A stretch of DNA of 45,847 bases. It comes from Gammaproteobacteria bacterium (lineage in GTDB: Bacteria; Pseudomonadota; Gammaproteobacteria; Pseudomonadales; Pseudomonadaceae). This document shows, piece by piece, positions 33,927-45,190 of the stretch. The stretch covers positions 1 to 45,847 of the forward strand of contig JAMCWB010000052.1 in assembly GCA_023475025.1 (NCBI GenBank), given 5' to 3'. A program made the position numbers and the translations under genes. Below the pieces are notes generated by a model, which saw only the letters and a list, made by a program, of their open reading frames with translations, did no database searches and had not been told where the DNA came from. Every line of letters starts with the position of its first letter. The stretch's first letter is position 1.

Positions 33927-34838
33927 ATGCGCCGCAAAATCCCCCCAACCCAGGCTCTGGTCTGTTTTGAGTCTGCTGCCCGCCACGAGAGCTTTACCAA
34001 GGCTGCCGAAGAGCTGGCGCTGACGCAAAGCGCGGTGTGCCGGCAGATTGCCAATCTGGAGACCTTTCTTGATGTGCAGTTGTTTCGGCGCACGCGGCGC
34101 GGGGTGAAATTGACGGAAACAGGCCAAACCTACAGCCGGCGTATCAGCAACCGGCTGGATGCGGTGGAGCGCGACACCCTCTCGGTGATGGGCAATCAGG
34201 GTACCGCTACACTGGAACTGGCTACGGTACCCACTTTCGGCACTCAGTGGCTGCTGCCCCGGCTGAACAGCTTTCTTGTGCAACATCCGCACGTGACCAT
34301 CAATCTCACCAACCGCACCCGCCCCTTTCTGTTTGCCGACACCGAGTTCGATGCCGCTATCTATTTTGGCGACGGTGACTGGTCCGGGACCGAGGCGCAC
34401 TTTCTCATGCATGAATCGCCAGTACCCGTGTGCAGCCCTTCACTGATAGCGCCGGGCACTGAACTGACACCGGAGCAAATTGCCCACTTACCCCTGCTGC
34501 AACAAAGCACCCGTCCCTATGCCTGGCGCCAGTGGTTTGCCTCATTGGGCATGCGCGTTGAGCACGACCTCAATGGCACCCGTCTGGAGCTATTCTCCAT
34601 GCTCGCCCAGGCCGCCATGCATGGCATGGGCGTTGCCCTGATTCCGCCCTTTTTGATCCGCGACGAGCTGTCCAGCGGCAGACTGATCAACCCCTGCGCG
34701 CACAGCTTTGACAGCGAGAACGCCTATTACCTGGCGATACCCGAGCGCAAGGCAGAGTCCGCCACACTGCAGGCATTCAGAGATTGGTTGTTGCAAGAGA
34801 TTGACGTATACAGAAGCACAGCACAGGCCGCCTCTTGA
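33927..34838 (+). CDS. gcdR: LysR-type regulator of glutarate catabolism
   Basis: A protein of 303 residues. The N-terminal helix-turn-helix is ALVCFESAARHESFTKAAEELALTQSAVCRQIANLE, followed by FLDVQLFRRTRRGVKLTETG. The remainder is the two-lobe ligand domain (LATVPTFGTQWLLPRLNSF ... GMGVALIPPFLIRDELSSGRL). It belongs with the GcvA-like LysR proteins. The place, divergent from gcdH, matches the Pseudomonas gcdR arrangement, so I infer activation of gcdH-gcdG by glutarate or a related compound. GAAGGATGCCCT before ATG supplies the ribosome site. It is the last core gene before the restriction island. Confidence 0.88.
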   Translation: MRRKIPPTQALVCFESAARHESFTKAAEELALTQSAVCRQIANLETFLDVQLFRRTRRGVKLTETGQTYSRRISNRLDAVERDTLSVMGNQGTATLELATVPTFGTQWLLPRLNSFLVQHPHVTINLTNRTRPFLFADTEFDAAIYFGDGDWSGTEAHFLMHESPVPVCSPSLIAPGTELTPEQIAHLPLLQQSTRPYAWRQWFASLGMRVEHDLNGTRLELFSMLAQAAMHGMGVALIPPFLIRDELSSGRLINPCAHSFDSENAYYLAIPERKAESATLQAFRDWLLQEIDVYRSTAQAAS

Positions 34839-34965
34839 ATCCCTTTGTACACAAGGTCGCCTCAGCGGGGCACAATCATTCAGGCATTGCATATTGAAGG
34901 CTACAATAAGCAACCGAATGAAGGCTACGCGCATTCAAAATCTTTAAAGAAGGAACTACCCTAAT

Positions 34966-36522
34966 ATGACAAGCTCCCAACAACGCGCCGCCCTGCAACG
35001 CCAGATCTGGGCCATTGCCAACGATGTGCGCGGCGCTGTGGACGGCTGGGACTTCAAGCAGTACGTGCTGGGCACCCTGTTCTACCGCTTTATCAGTGAG
35101 AACTTCGCCAGCTATATCGAAGCCGGTGACGACAGCGTCCACTATGCCGAGCTGCCCGACAGCGTCATCACCCCGGACATCAAGGACGACGCCGTCAAGA
35201 CCAAGGGCTACTTCATCTATCCCAGCCAGTTGTTTGCCAATGTGGCGAAAAACGCCCACAGCAATGAAAGCCTGAACACCGATCTGGCCGCCATCTTTGC
35301 CGCCATTGAAAGCTCCGCCAGTGGCTACCCGTCCGAGGGCGATATCAAGGGCCTGTTTGCCGACTTCGACACCACCAGCAACCGCCTTGGCAACACCGTC
35401 AAGGACAAGAACGTCCGCCTGGCCGCCGTGCTCAAGGGCGTGGCCGGGCTGGATTTTGGTGCCTTCGATGCCGCCCATATCGACCTGTTCGGCGATGCTT
35501 ACGAATTTCTGATTTCCAACTACGCGGCCAACGCCGGCAAGTCGGGTGGCGAGTTCTTTACCCCGCAGCATGTGTCCAGGCTGATTGCCCAGCTGGCCAT
35601 GCACAAGCAAAGTACGGTCAACAAGATCTACGATCCGGCAGCCGGGTCGGGGTCTCTGCTGCTGCAAGCGAAAAAACATTTCGACGCGCATATCATCGAA
35701 GAAGGGTTCTACGGCCAGGAGCTGAACCACACCACCTACAACCTGGCGCGGATGAACATGTTCTTGCACAACATCAATTACGACAAGTTCAATATCCAGC
35801 TGGGCGATACGCTGAAAGACCCGCACTTTGGCGATGAAAAGCCCTTTGATGCCATCGTCTCCAACCCGCCCTATTCGGTGAAGTGGATTGGCTCCGATGA
35901 CCCGACCCTGATCAACGACGACCGCTTTGCCCCAGCCGGTGTGCTGGCCCCCAAATCCAAGGCCGACTTTGCCTTTGTGCTGCATGCGCTCAGTTACCTG
36001 TCCGCCAAGGGCCGTGCGGCGATTGTCTGCTTCCCCGGCATCTTCTATCGCGGCGGTGCCGAGCAAAAAATCAGAAAATATCTGGTGGACAACAACCATG
36101 TGGAAACCGTGATTTCGCTGGCACCCAACCTGTTCTACGGCACCACCATCGCCGTCAACATTCTGGTGCTGAGCAAGCACAAGACCGACACCACCACCCA
36201 GTTCATTGATGCCAGCGCCCTGTTCAAAAAGGAAACCAACAACAACATCCTCACCGACGCGCATATCGAGCAGATCATGCAGGCCTTCGACAGCAAGGCC
36301 AACAGCGACCACTTCGCCCGCTCCGTGCCCTTCGAAGAAATCGCCGCCAACGACTACAACCTGTCGGTCAGTAGCTATGTGGAGACTAAGGACAACCGCG
36401 AGCAGGTGGACATCACCCAGCTCAATGCCGAGCTGAAAAGCACGGTGGCCAGAATCGACCAACTGCGCGCAGAGATTGATGCGATTGTGGCGGAGATTGA
36501 CGGTGAGGAGCAGGAGGCATGA
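34966..36522 (+). CDS. hsdM: Type I restriction-modification DNA methyltransferase
   Basis: A protein of 518 residues. The N-terminal helical part ([41 protein letters not shown] split) is of the EcoR124/EcoprrI (type IC) kind. The methyltransferase core has [45 protein letters not shown] (SAM site) and the catalytic NPPY in [12 protein letters not shown], giving N6-adenine methylation. The C-terminal coiled coil ([20 protein letters not shown]) contacts the specificity subunit. It starts the island after a 127-bp gap; AAGGAAC precedes the ATG. Four bases overlap with hsdS. GC-rich like its neighbours, while the next two genes are more AT-rich. Confidence 0.97.
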   Translation: MTSSQQRAALQRQIWAIANDVRGAVDGWDFKQYVLGTLFYRFISENFASYIEAGDDSVHYAELPDSVITPDIKDDAVKTKGYFIYPSQLFANVAKNAHSNESLNTDLAAIFAAIESSASGYPSEGDIKGLFADFDTTSNRLGNTVKDKNVRLAAVLKGVAGLDFGAFDAAHIDLFGDAYEFLISNYAANAGKSGGEFFTPQHVSRLIAQLAMHKQSTVNKIYDPAAGSGSLLLQAKKHFDAHIIEEGFYGQELNHTTYNLARMNMFLHNINYDKFNIQLGDTLKDPHFGDEKPFDAIVSNPPYSVKWIGSDDPTLINDDRFAPAGVLAPKSKADFAFVLHALSYLSAKGRAAIVCFPGIFYRGGAEQKIRKYLVDNNHVETVISLAPNLFYGTTIAVNILVLSKHKTDTTTQFIDASALFKKETNNNILTDAHIEQIMQAFDSKANSDHFARSVPFEEIAANDYNLSVSSYVETKDNREQVDITQLNAELKSTVARIDQLRAEIDAIVAEIDGEEQEA

Positions 36523-37811
36523 GCGGCTTGAGTTTTATGGAGAAGCTGCTGGATGGGGTTGAGGTGGAGTGGAAGGCGCTTTCAGATGTGTTTCATTTGA
36601 AGAATGGCTATACCCCGTCCAAATCAAATAAGGAGTTTTGGGAAAACGGAATCGTCCCGTGGTTCAGGATGGATGACATTCGTCAGAATGGCAGGATATT
36701 GAACGACTCTTTGCAGAAAGTTTCCGAAAGCGCTGTGAAAGGGGGAAGGCTGTTTCCAGCAAACTCAATTATTGTTGCTACATCAGCAACGATTGGTGAG
36801 CATGCTCTAATAACGGTTCCGTATTTGGCAAACCAGAGATTTACCTGCTTGGCACTAAAGGAGAAATATACTAAACACTTTAGTATCAAGTTCCTCTATT
36901 ACTACAGTTTTTTGCTGGCCGATTGGTGCACAAAGAACACTACCATGTCGAGCTTTGCATCCGTGGAGATGGATGGCTTTAAGAATTTTTTGATCCCCAT
37001 CCCATGCCCCGAAAACCCAAAAAAATCCCTTGAGATCCAGGCCGAAATCGTCCGTATTCTGGACGCATTTACCGCCCATACCGCCGAGCTTACCGCCGAG
37101 CTTACCGCCGAGCTTACCGCCCGCAAAAAACAATACCACTACTATCGCGACAAGCTGTTGAGCTTTGAAGAGGGGGATGTTGAATGGAAGGCGTTGGGAG
37201 AGGTTGGCGAGTTTATTCGTGGCAAACGTTTTACCAAAGCTGATTATGTAGAAGACGGCATCAGTGTTATTCATTACGGCGAGATATATACACGTTTCGG
37301 CACTTTTGCGACACGAGCTTATTCTCAGGTTAGAAAGGACATGGCCAGGATGCTACGCTATGCAGAGCCGGGTGATGTCGTCATGGCTGGTGTTGGTGAA
37401 ACAGTTGAAGATGTGGGGAAGGCTGTCGCCTGGCTTGGTGGCCATAAAGTGGCTATTCACGACGATAGTTATGCATTCCGACACTCAATGAATCCCAAGT
37501 ACATTGCCTACGTGATGCAGACGGCTTCATTTAATTCTCAGAAGACGAAGCATGTTTCCAGTGGGAAGGTTAAGCGTCTGCTGATTGAGAGTATGAAAAA
37601 AGACGTGCGCATTCCTGTTCCTTTCCCAAGTGACCCTGATAAGTCCCTTGCGGAGCAGGCTCGTATTGTCTCGATTCTCGATAAATTCGACACGCTGACC
37701 CACTCCATCAGCGAAGGCCTGCCTCGCGAAATCGCCCTGCGCCAGAAGCAGTACGAATACTACCGCGATTTGCTGTTGAGCTTCCCCAAGCCAGAAGAGG
37801 TAGCGGCGTAA
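36519..37811 (+). CDS. hsdS: Type I restriction specificity subunit
   Basis: A protein of 430 residues that sets the DNA target of the complex. It has two target-recognition domains (about 10-165 and 220-385) and two helical spacers. The first spacer, [18 protein letters not shown], leads into three TAEL repeats (residues 188-199) and [14 protein letters not shown]. The second, [20 protein letters not shown], leads into [13 protein letters not shown]. The near match between the spacers is the normal pseudo-symmetry of HsdS. TAEL repeats at this place are the hallmark of type IC subunits such as EcoR124, where the number of repeats sets the spacing between the two half-sites. The recognition domains are AT-richer than hsdM, as is common for swapped domains. 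Confidence 0.95.
   Translation: MSGLSFMEKLLDGVEVEWKALSDVFHLKNGYTPSKSNKEFWENGIVPWFRMDDIRQNGRILNDSLQKVSESAVKGGRLFPANSIIVATSATIGEHALITVPYLANQRFTCLALKEKYTKHFSIKFLYYYSFLLADWCTKNTTMSSFASVEMDGFKNFLIPIPCPENPKKSLEIQAEIVRILDAFTAHTAELTAELTAELTARKKQYHYYRDKLLSFEEGDVEWKALGEVGEFIRGKRFTKADYVEDGISVIHYGEIYTRFGTFATRAYSQVRKDMARMLRYAEPGDVVMAGVGETVEDVGKAVAWLGGHKVAIHDDSYAFRHSMNPKYIAYVMQTASFNSQKTKHVSSGKVKRLLIESMKKDVRIPVPFPSDPDKSLAEQARIVSILDKFDTLTHSISEGLPREIALRQKQYEYYRDLLLSFPKPEEVAA
37079..37121. repeat. Three perfect 12-bp repeats encoding TAEL in hsdS
   Basis: TACCGCCGAGCT three times (37079-37114) followed by a partial TACCGCC. Each unit is four codons, so gain or loss by slippage keeps the frame and changes the length of the linker between the recognition domains. 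Confidence 0.97.
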
Positions 37812-37812
37812 G

Positions 37813-39015
37813 ATGGGTAAGACACTAAGGGAAATAGCCGAAGATCTTCAAAAAAGCCCGAAGAAGGTGCAGTTGATCTACGCCTTCAATGGCACGGGTA
37901 AAACGCGCTTGTCGCGAGAGTACAAACAGCTATTCGCTACAAACGCAGAGGCTGCAGAAGGCGAGAATACGCTTGAGCAGCCTGCGTCGCCGGGCAAAAA
38001 GATTCTCTATTACAGTGCCTTTACCGAAGACCTGTTCTATTGGGATAACGACCTGAGCGGCGACGCTGAGTCCAAACTGAAAATCCAACCTAATGCTTTT
38101 ACGGATTGGGTATTGTTGGATCAAGGTCAGGATCAGAATGTCATTACCACCTTTCAGCGCTACACCAATGACAAGCTCACACCACGTTTCAATGCTGAGC
38201 AAAAAGATGAGCGGACAGGAGAGGTCATTGCCAAGGCTTTCTCCGAGGTCACTTTTTCCTTGGAGCGTGGTAATGATGATGAGCCGTCAGGTAATCTGAA
38301 AATCTCCAAGGGCGAGGAAAGTAATTTCATCTGGAGTATTTTCTATACACTGCTTGAGCAGGTGATCTCGACACTCAATGAAGTGCAGCCGGACTACCCC
38401 GAGCCTACCCCGTTTGATGATTTGGAATGCGTGTTCATCGATGACCCTGTCAGCTCTCTGGATGATAATCACCTGATTCAGTTGGCCGTGGAGTTGGCGC
38501 AGCAGGTCAAGTCCAGCAAGACTGATATAAGGTTCGTTATCACGACGCACAATGCGCTTTTCTTCAATGTGCTGTGCAATGAGTTTGCGGGTGATGAGAA
38601 AACCGACACCTATAACTGGAAGGCAAAGCACTTCCGTAAGGCGCGGTTAGAGCGAAATGGTGATGGCAGTGTTGATCTAGTCGAGCAGCCGAATGACTCC
38701 CCGTTCGCTTATCATCTGCACCTGATGGCGCAGCTTGAACAGGCGATAAAAAGTGGGCAGGTAGAAAAATATCACTTCAATCTCCTGCGCAATGTCTTGG
38801 AAAAAACAGCGACCTTTCTCGGCTACAAAAGGTGGGAGCATCTTCTGCCTGAGACGAACGAAGGCCTGCCTGATCCCTACGCCAAAAGAATTGTGAACTT
38901 CTCAAGCCATTCAAAACATGCGGCTGACGAAGTTCAGCCCTTGAAGCCGGAGGAGAAGGTGCTCTTGGAGCGATTGCTCAAATACATTGTCGAGCGCCAT
39001 CGCTTTGGGCAATAA
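37813..39015 (+). CDS. prrC: PrrC-like anticodon nuclease (ATPase + HEPN)
   Basis: A protein of 400 residues, close to the 396 of E. coli PrrC. The N-terminal part is an ABC-type ATPase: Walker A in [12 protein letters not shown] (24-31), a signature/Walker B stretch [13 protein letters not shown] (about 209-220) and a switch histidine in [12 protein letters not shown]. The C-terminal part (about 270-400) keeps Arg326-x3-Glu330 (RNVLE) and His366 (RIVNFSSH), in the order and near spacing of the PrrC triad Arg320, Glu324, His356; R359-x6-H366 also fits the HEPN RNase motif. PrrC cuts the tRNA-Lys anticodon when a phage disables the partner restriction enzyme. The position straight after hsdS (one-base gap) repeats the prr locus. 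The nuclease target here is inferred, not shown. Some relatives are annotated only as AAA ATPases. Confidence 0.8.
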   Translation: MGKTLREIAEDLQKSPKKVQLIYAFNGTGKTRLSREYKQLFATNAEAAEGENTLEQPASPGKKILYYSAFTEDLFYWDNDLSGDAESKLKIQPNAFTDWVLLDQGQDQNVITTFQRYTNDKLTPRFNAEQKDERTGEVIAKAFSEVTFSLERGNDDEPSGNLKISKGEESNFIWSIFYTLLEQVISTLNEVQPDYPEPTPFDDLECVFIDDPVSSLDDNHLIQLAVELAQQVKSSKTDIRFVITTHNALFFNVLCNEFAGDEKTDTYNWKAKHFRKARLERNGDGSVDLVEQPNDSPFAYHLHLMAQLEQAIKSGQVEKYHFNLLRNVLEKTATFLGYKRWEHLLPETNEGLPDPYAKRIVNFSSHSKHAADEVQPLKPEEKVLLERLLKYIVERHRFGQ

Positions 39016-39030
39016 AAAAGGAGCTTAGAG

Positions 39031-40077
39031 GTGAAGAAAAGCCAGTTGAGCCTTAAACAGCAAACCACCGACTTTCTGCTCTACACCGCGCCCAATGGTG
39101 CGATCAAGGTGGAGGTGCTACTCAGCAATGAGACCATCTGGCTGACCCAGAAACGGATGGCCGAGCTGTTCGGCGTCGGTGTGCCTGCTATTTCCAAACA
39201 CCTGAAAAATATCTTTGAAAGCGGCGAGCTGCAGGAAGAGCTGGTTGTTTCCATTTTGGAAAATACCACTGAACACGGCGCGGTAGCGGGCCTTACCCAA
39301 ACCCAGCAGGTGAAGTATTACAACCTAGATGCAGTAATCTCGGTCGGCTACCGCGTCAACTCCACCCAGGCTACCCAGTTTCGCATTTGGGCTACTCAAC
39401 TGATCAAGGAATACATCATCAAGGGCTTTGCCATGGATGATGAGCGCCTGAAGAATGGCCGTTTCTTTGGTAAGGATTATTTCCGTGAACTGCTGGAACG
39501 GGTGCGCTCCATCCGCGCCAGTGAGCGGCGGGTTTATCAGCAGATCACCGATATCTTTGCCGAGTGCAGCATCGACTACGACCCCAAGTCGAAAACTACC
39601 CAGCTTTTCTATGCCCACGTGCAGGACAAATTTCATTACGCCATTACCGGCCATACCGCAGCGGAAATCATTTCATTGAAAGCCGATGCCAGCAAACCAC
39701 TGATGGGCATGAGCACCTACAAGAATGCGCCAGCAGGACGGGTACTGAAGTCAGATGCCACAGTGGCAAAGAATTACCTCAGCGAGGCCGAAATCAGGCA
39801 GCTCGAACGGGCGGTGTCTGCCTTCTTTGACTATATCGAGGGCATTATCGAGCGACGCAACACCTTCACTATGGAGAGCTTCGCCGAAAGTGTTAACAAG
39901 TTTCTGGCCTTCAATGAGTACCGCATTCTGGACGGTTACGGCAGTATCAGTAGAAAGCAGGCCGACCAAAAGGCCCTTGCTGAATATGAGAAATTCAACC
40001 GGCAGCAGCCGATCGAGTCCGACTTCGACCGAGAGGTGAAAAGACTGCTGCAAGCAAAGGATGCGCACCATGATTGA
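39031..40077 (+). CDS. rhuM: RhuM-family protein
   Basis: A protein of 348 residues starting with GTG at 39031 after GGAGCTTAGAG. The N-terminal third ([32 protein letters not shown]) looks like a DNA-binding helix-turn-helix. The middle has [34 protein letters not shown], and the C-terminal part has [26 protein letters not shown]. These are the marks of the Virulence_RhuM family, first named from a Salmonella pathogenicity island and frequent inside type I restriction loci; its role is not known. It overlaps hsdR by eight bases, so it is embedded in the operon. It may modulate the restriction complex or the nuclease. Confidence 0.85.
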   Translation: MKKSQLSLKQQTTDFLLYTAPNGAIKVEVLLSNETIWLTQKRMAELFGVGVPAISKHLKNIFESGELQEELVVSILENTTEHGAVAGLTQTQQVKYYNLDAVISVGYRVNSTQATQFRIWATQLIKEYIIKGFAMDDERLKNGRFFGKDYFRELLERVRSIRASERRVYQQITDIFAECSIDYDPKSKTTQLFYAHVQDKFHYAITGHTAAEIISLKADASKPLMGMSTYKNAPAGRVLKSDATVAKNYLSEAEIRQLERAVSAFFDYIEGIIERRNTFTMESFAESVNKFLAFNEYRILDGYGSISRKQADQKALAEYEKFNRQQPIESDFDREVKRLLQAKDAHHD

Positions 40078-43000
40078 GTACAAGGCCATTGCCGAGTCCA
40101 ACAACTTTATTGTGCTGGATAGATACGCCAGGCAATGGCAGGTCGCTGAAGGCTACCAGAGCGAAGGCGACCTGGAGCGGGAGTTCATTCAGGACTTGCA
40201 GAACCAGGGCTATGAGTACCTGCCAGCGCTGACCACCCCTGACGCCCTGCTGGCCAATGTGCGCACCCAGCTGCAAAGCCTGAACAGGGTTGAGTTTTCT
40301 GACGCCGAATGGCGGCGCTTTGTCGAAACCTTCCTCGACCGGCCCAGTGAAACCATCATCGACAAGACCCGCAAGATCCACGACGACTACATTCACGATT
40401 TTGTCTTTGATGATGGTCGCATCCAGAACATCTACCTGCTGGACAAGCAGAATATCGCCCGTAACAAGCTGCAGGTGATCAAGCAGTTCGAGCAGACCGG
40501 CAGCCATGCCAATCGCTACGATGTGACCCTTCTGGTGAACGGCCTGCCGCTGGTGCAGGTGGAGCTGAAGCGCCGTGGCGTGGCGATTCGCGAGGCCTTC
40601 AATCAGGTACACCGCTACAGTAAGGAAAGCTTCAACAGTGAAAACTCGCTGTTCAAGTATTTGCAGCTGTTCGTGATCTCCAACGGCACCGACACCCGTT
40701 ACTTTGCCAACACTACCCAGCGCAACAAGAACAGCTTCGACTTCAGCATGCACTGGGCGAAGTCGGATAACAGTTTGATCAAGGACCTGAAGGACTTCAC
40801 CGCGACCTTCTTTCAGAAAAGTACGCTGCTGGAAGTGCTGCTGAAGTACTCGGTGTTTGATGTCAGCAATACCCTGCTGGTGATGCGGCCCTATCAGATT
40901 GCCGCCACCGAGCGCATTCTGTGGAAGATCAACAGCGCCCACGCCGGCAAGCACTGGAGCAGCCCGGAAGGTGGCGGTTATATCTGGCACACCACAGGCA
41001 GTGGCAAGACGCTGACCAGCTTCAAGGCGGCGCGGCTGGCGACTGAATTGGCGTTTGTCGACAAGGTGTTCTTTGTGGTGGACCGAAAAGACCTCGACTA
41101 CCAGACCATGAAGGAATACCAGCGCTTTTCGCCGGACAGCGTGAACGGCTCGGATAGCACCGCGGGGCTGAAGCGCAACCTGGACAAGGACGACAACAAG
41201 ATCATCGTCACCACTATCCAGAAACTCAACAACCTGATGAAAAGCGAGCCGGACCTGCCGATCTACCGCAAGCAGGTGGTGTTTATCTTCGATGAGTGCC
41301 ACCGCAGCCAGTTTGGTGAGGCGCAGAAAAACCTGAAGAAGAAGTTCAAGCGCTTCTACCAGTTCGGCTTTACCGGCACGCCGATTTTTCCGCAGAACGC
41401 ACTGGGCGCAGAAACCACTGCCAGCGTGTTTGGCCGCGAATTGCATTCCTATGTGATTACTGACGCCATCCGCGACGAGAAGGTGCTGAAGTTCAAGGTC
41501 GATTACAACGATGTGCGCCCACAGTTCAAGGCGCTTGAAACCGAACAGGACGAGAAGAAACTGTCGGCGGCGGAGAACCGCCAGGCGCTGCTGCACCCGG
41601 AGCGTATTCGTGAGGTGTCGCAGTACATTCTGAAGCACTACCGGCAGAAAACCCACCGGCTCGCAGCGGGCGCGAAAGGTTTCAATGCCATGTTTGCGGT
41701 CAGCAGCGTGGACGCTGCCAAGTTCTATTACGAGTCGCTGAACCAGTTGCAGGCAGGCCATGACAAGCCGCTGAAAATCGCCACCATCTTTTCCTTTGCG
41801 GCCAATGAGGAGCAGGATGCGGTGGGCGATATTCTGGATGAGAGTTTTGATGTGTCGGCCATGAACAGCAGTGCCAAGGAGTTCCTCAGCGCCGCGATTG
41901 CCGACTATAACGGTTTCTTCAAAACCAGCTTCAGCGTCGACAGCAATGGTTTTCAGAATTATTACCGTGATCTGGCCAAGCGCGTGCAAAGCGGCGACAT
42001 TGACCTGCTGATTGTGGTCGGCATGTTCCTGACCGGCTTCGATGCGCCCCGGCTGAACACCCTGTTCGTCGACAAGAACCTGCGTTACCACGGCCTGATT
42101 CAGGCCTATTCGCGCACCAACCGCATTTACGATGCGACCAAGACCTTTGGCAATATCATCACCTTCCGCGATCTGGAAAAGGCCACCATCGACGCCATCA
42201 CCCTGTTTGGCGACAAGAACACCAAAAATGTGCTGCTGGAGAAAAGCTACAAGGAGTACATGGAAGGGTTCACCGATATCGTCACTGGCCAAGCACGGCG
42301 CGGCTTTATGGAAGTGGTCTCGGAACTGGAACAGCGCTTCCCCGACCCGGACGAGATCGTCAGGGAGAAAGACAAGAAGGATTTTGCCAAGCTGTTTGGC
42401 GAGTACCTGCGGGTGGAAAACATCCTGCAGAACTTTGATGAGTTTGCCAGCCTGAAAGCCCTGCAAAAGATCGACAAGGACGACCCGCAAGCGCTGGAAA
42501 CCTTCAAGGCAGAGCACCACCTGAGCGATGAAGACCTGGCCACTCTGCAAAGCATCCGTCTGCCAGCCGAGCGGCGGATTCAGGATTACAAATCAACCTA
42601 TAACGATATCCGCGACTGGTTGCGCCGGGAAAAAGCCGCCAGCGACAAAGACCAGTCCAGCATCGACTGGGATGATGTGGTGTTTGAAGTGGATCTGCTC
42701 AAGTCCCAGGAAATCAATCTGGACTACATCCTTGAGCTGATTTTTGAGCACAACAAAAAGACCAAAAACAAGGCCGATCTGATTGATGAAGTGCGTCGCC
42801 TGCTGCGCGCCAGCCTCGGCAACCGCGCCAAAGAAGGCCTTGTGGTGGATTTTATCAATCAGGCAGACCTGGACGAAATGCCCGACAAGGCAAGCGTGAT
42901 CGAGGCGTTTTTCATCTATGCGCGGAGCGAACAACAGCGCGAGGCGCAGGAACTGATCGACTCAGAGGGCCTGAACGCGGAAGCCGCCAAGCGCTATATC

Positions 43001-43168
43001 ACCAACTCGCTAAGACGAGAGTTTGCCAGCGATAGTGGTACCGAACTTAATGCAATTTTGCCCAAAATGAGTCCATTGAACCCGCAGTACCTGACCAAGA
43101 AGCAAAGCGTATTTCGCCAGGTTGCTGCTTTAGTCGAAAAGTTCAAAGGCGTCGGTGGGAGCGTCTAA
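40070..43168 (+). CDS. hsdR: Type I restriction endonuclease, R subunit
   Basis: About 1032 residues. The N-terminal nuclease domain has the PD-(D/E)xK pattern: Asp in [11 protein letters not shown] and E-x-K in VQVELKRRG. The translocase has Walker A in [29 protein letters not shown], the DEAH-type [20 protein letters not shown], and late motifs [23 protein letters not shown] and [13 protein letters not shown]. The helical C-terminal part that joins the methylase follows. It cuts unmethylated DNA far from the site after ATP-driven movement. The ATG at 40070 has AAGGA at a good distance; the ATG at 40061 has none. It ends the island. Confidence 0.97.
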   Translation: MIEYKAIAESNNFIVLDRYARQWQVAEGYQSEGDLEREFIQDLQNQGYEYLPALTTPDALLANVRTQLQSLNRVEFSDAEWRRFVETFLDRPSETIIDKTRKIHDDYIHDFVFDDGRIQNIYLLDKQNIARNKLQVIKQFEQTGSHANRYDVTLLVNGLPLVQVELKRRGVAIREAFNQVHRYSKESFNSENSLFKYLQLFVISNGTDTRYFANTTQRNKNSFDFSMHWAKSDNSLIKDLKDFTATFFQKSTLLEVLLKYSVFDVSNTLLVMRPYQIAATERILWKINSAHAGKHWSSPEGGGYIWHTTGSGKTLTSFKAARLATELAFVDKVFFVVDRKDLDYQTMKEYQRFSPDSVNGSDSTAGLKRNLDKDDNKIIVTTIQKLNNLMKSEPDLPIYRKQVVFIFDECHRSQFGEAQKNLKKKFKRFYQFGFTGTPIFPQNALGAETTASVFGRELHSYVITDAIRDEKVLKFKVDYNDVRPQFKALETEQDEKKLSAAENRQALLHPERIREVSQYILKHYRQKTHRLAAGAKGFNAMFAVSSVDAAKFYYESLNQLQAGHDKPLKIATIFSFAANEEQDAVGDILDESFDVSAMNSSAKEFLSAAIADYNGFFKTSFSVDSNGFQNYYRDLAKRVQSGDIDLLIVVGMFLTGFDAPRLNTLFVDKNLRYHGLIQAYSRTNRIYDATKTFGNIITFRDLEKATIDAITLFGDKNTKNVLLEKSYKEYMEGFTDIVTGQARRGFMEVVSELEQRFPDPDEIVREKDKKDFAKLFGEYLRVENILQNFDEFASLKALQKIDKDDPQALETFKAEHHLSDEDLATLQSIRLPAERRIQDYKSTYNDIRDWLRREKAASDKDQSSIDWDDVVFEVDLLKSQEINLDYILELIFEHNKKTKNKADLIDEVRRLLRASLGNRAKEGLVVDFINQADLDEMPDKASVIEAFFIYARSEQQREAQELIDSEGLNAEAAKRYITNSLRREFASDSGTELNAILPKMSPLNPQYLTKKQSVFRQVAALVEKFKGVGGSV

Positions 43169-43334
43169 GCTATGACTTGTCCCGGCAGCTATACGATGCG
43201 GTGCTTGACGCTCCAGCCAAGGTGAATGTGATACTGGCCACGTCAACCCGAAGGCAATGTGGTGCCAATCACACTGCAGGCATTCAGTAGTGGCCGAAGC
43301 ACATAGTTATCGAAGGCAGGACTGAGTCAGCGCC
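43169..43334. other. Gap between hsdR and trpC, no gene seen
   Basis: 166 bp at the right edge of the restriction island. No frame with a start and a credible protein is present. A GCGCCT / AGGCGC pair with an A-rich loop (about 43332-43352) overlaps the trpC stop and could end transcription weakly. No direct repeat or tRNA end that would mark an integration site was found by eye. Confidence 0.5.
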
Positions 43335-44129
43335 TCAGAAAAAAAGGCGCTTCAACTCGGCACCCGGATCCTTGGCACGCATAAAGGCCTCGCCCACCAG
43401 ATAGCTGTAGACCTCATGAGCGCGCATCAACTCGACATCCGCACGATTAAGAATGCCACTTTCGGTGATCAGCAAACGGTCATCAGGTACCCTGGGCAGC
43501 AGTTCGAGGGTAGTATCCAGGGTCACTTCGAAGGTGTGCAGGTTGCGGTTGTTGATACCGATCAGCGGCGTATCCAGCGTCAGGGCACGCTCCAGTTCCG
43601 GACCGTCATGCACCTCCACCAGCACATCCAGCTTGTAGGTACGGGCTACATCGGCCAGTTCATGCAGCTGGGCATCATCCAGCGCGGAGACGATCAGCAG
43701 GATGCAGTCGGCGCCCATGGCGCGTGCCTCCACCACCTGATAGGGATCGATCAGAAAGTCCTTGCGAATAACCGGCAAGGCACAGGCCGCACGGGCCTGA
43801 CGCAGGTAATCGTCACTGCCCTGAAAATAATCCACATCGGTCAATACCGACAGGCAGGCGGCACCGCCCTGCTGGTAACTGAGCGCGATAGCGGCGGGAT
43901 CAAAGTCTTCGCGCAACACACCCTTGCTCGGTGAGGCTTTCTTGATCTCGGCAATCACCGCCGGTTCGCGCCGCGCGGCACGCTCCATCAGCGCCCGGGA
44001 AAAGCCCCGTGGCGCGTCGGCTGTGGACGCCAGGCGTTCCAGTTCGGCCAGTGGCGTATGCTGACTGCGCTCGGCCACTTCCTCATGCTTGCGGGCGATG
44101 ATGTTCTGCAAAATGGTTGGCACACTCAC
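43335..44129 (-). CDS. trpC: Indole-3-glycerol-phosphate synthase
   Basis: A protein of 264 residues, a TIM barrel that closes the indole ring from carboxyphenylamino-deoxyribulose phosphate in tryptophan synthesis. Seen: [18 protein letters not shown], the substrate lysine segment [55 protein letters not shown] and ITESGI. Single-function, not fused to TrpF. Its ATG overlaps the trpD stop by four bases, so the two are translationally coupled. Confidence 0.98.
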   Translation of the reverse strand: MSVPTILQNIIARKHEEVAERSQHTPLAELERLASTADAPRGFSRALMERAARREPAVIAEIKKASPSKGVLREDFDPAAIALSYQQGGAACLSVLTDVDYFQGSDDYLRQARAACALPVIRKDFLIDPYQVVEARAMGADCILLIVSALDDAQLHELADVARTYKLDVLVEVHDGPELERALTLDTPLIGINNRNLHTFEVTLDTTLELLPRVPDDRLLITESGILNRADVELMRAHEVYSYLVGEAFMRAKDPGAELKRLFF

Positions 44130-45172
44130 TGGCCTGCCTCCTCACGATAGACATTGGTAAAGGCCACCAGCTCGGCCAGCTTCTCGCGTGCCAGGCCGGA
44201 ATAGAGCGCATCCGAGGCCAGCTCGACGCCCTCTTTCAGGGTCGCGGCCTGATCCATGGCATAGAGCGCGGCTCCGGCGTTAAGAATGATCATGTCGGCG
44301 GCTTTTTCCGCCGCATCAGTCTCACGCTTGCCCAGGGCATCGCGGATCAGGGCGAGGGAGGCCTGCGGGTCTTCGACGCTGAGGCCAATCAGGCTCTGGC
44401 TCTTCAAGCCGACATCCTCCGGACTGACCTCATACTCATGGATCTCGCCATTTTTCAGCTCAGCCACATGGCTGGGGCTGGCCAGGCTGAATTCATCCAG
44501 CCCGTCTTTGGCACAAACCACCAGTACATGCTCGCTGCCCAGACGCTTGAGCACTTCCGCCATGGGCCGGCACAGCTGCTGACTGAATACGCCGAGCACC
44601 TGATGGCGAACACCGGCAGGATTGGTCATCGGCCCGAGCATATTGAAGATGGTGCGCATACCCAGCTCGCGGCGCGGGCCAATGGCATGCTTCATGGCGC
44701 CGTGGTGCGCCGGGGCAAACATGAAGCCGACACCGACACTTTCCACACAGCGCGCCACCTGCTCAGGGCTCAGATCCAGATACACGCCAGCCGCTTCCAG
44801 CAGGTCGGCGCTACCACTTTTGCCTGATACGGCACGGTTGCCGTGCTTGGCGACCTGGCCACCAGCAGCAGCCACGACCAGCGCGGCCGCGGTCGAGACA
44901 TTGAAAATATTGGCGCCATCGCCGCCCGTCCCGCAGGTGTCCACCAGACGTTCGGCCTTGATCTCGACCTGTGACGCCAGCTCGCGCATCACCTGCGCAG
45001 CCCCGGTGATTTCGTCGATACTTTCACTCTTCATGCGCAGGGCAACAAGAAAACCGCCAATCTGCGCATCGGTGCATTGCCCGGTCATGATCTGACGCAT
45101 GACGTCCTGCATTTCCTCAGTCGTCAGGTCAATTTGCTCGACCACCTTGGCCAGTGCTTGCTTGATATCCAT
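44126..45172 (-). CDS. trpD: Anthranilate phosphoribosyltransferase
   Basis: A protein of 348 residues. It adds phosphoribosyl pyrophosphate to anthranilate. Seen: the PRPP site [76 protein letters not shown] (anthranilate site, split) and the glycine-rich end of family 3 phosphoribosyltransferases. It stands between trpG (18-bp gap) and trpC (4-bp overlap), the trpGDC operon of pseudomonads. GGAGACAGC lies before the ATG. Confidence 0.98.
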   Translation of the reverse strand: MDIKQALAKVVEQIDLTTEEMQDVMRQIMTGQCTDAQIGGFLVALRMKSESIDEITGAAQVMRELASQVEIKAERLVDTCGTGGDGANIFNVSTAAALVVAAAGGQVAKHGNRAVSGKSGSADLLEAAGVYLDLSPEQVARCVESVGVGFMFAPAHHGAMKHAIGPRRELGMRTIFNMLGPMTNPAGVRHQVLGVFSQQLCRPMAEVLKRLGSEHVLVVCAKDGLDEFSLASPSHVAELKNGEIHEYEVSPEDVGLKSQSLIGLSVEDPQASLALIRDALGKRETDAAEKAADMIILNAGAALYAMDQAATLKEGVELASDALYSGLAREKLAELVAFTNVYREEAGQ

Positions 45173-45190
45173 GCTGTCTCCTTGTTCGCC

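Noticed and set aside
34886..34907. A promoter for hsdM (TTGCAT and TACAAT)
   Set aside because: The two hexamers are only about nine bases apart, too close for a sigma-70 promoter.
34876..36462. A 528-codon open frame opposite hsdM
   Set aside because: Antisense to an intact HsdM; composition is that of a shadow frame.
39995..42550. An 851-codon open frame on the minus strand opposite hsdR
   Set aside because: It is fully antisense to a clear HsdR with all motifs, has no recognisable domain, and reflects codon bias of the sense gene.
43169..43334. A remnant gene downstream of hsdR
   Set aside because: All frames are short or stopped, with no motif that supports a protein.
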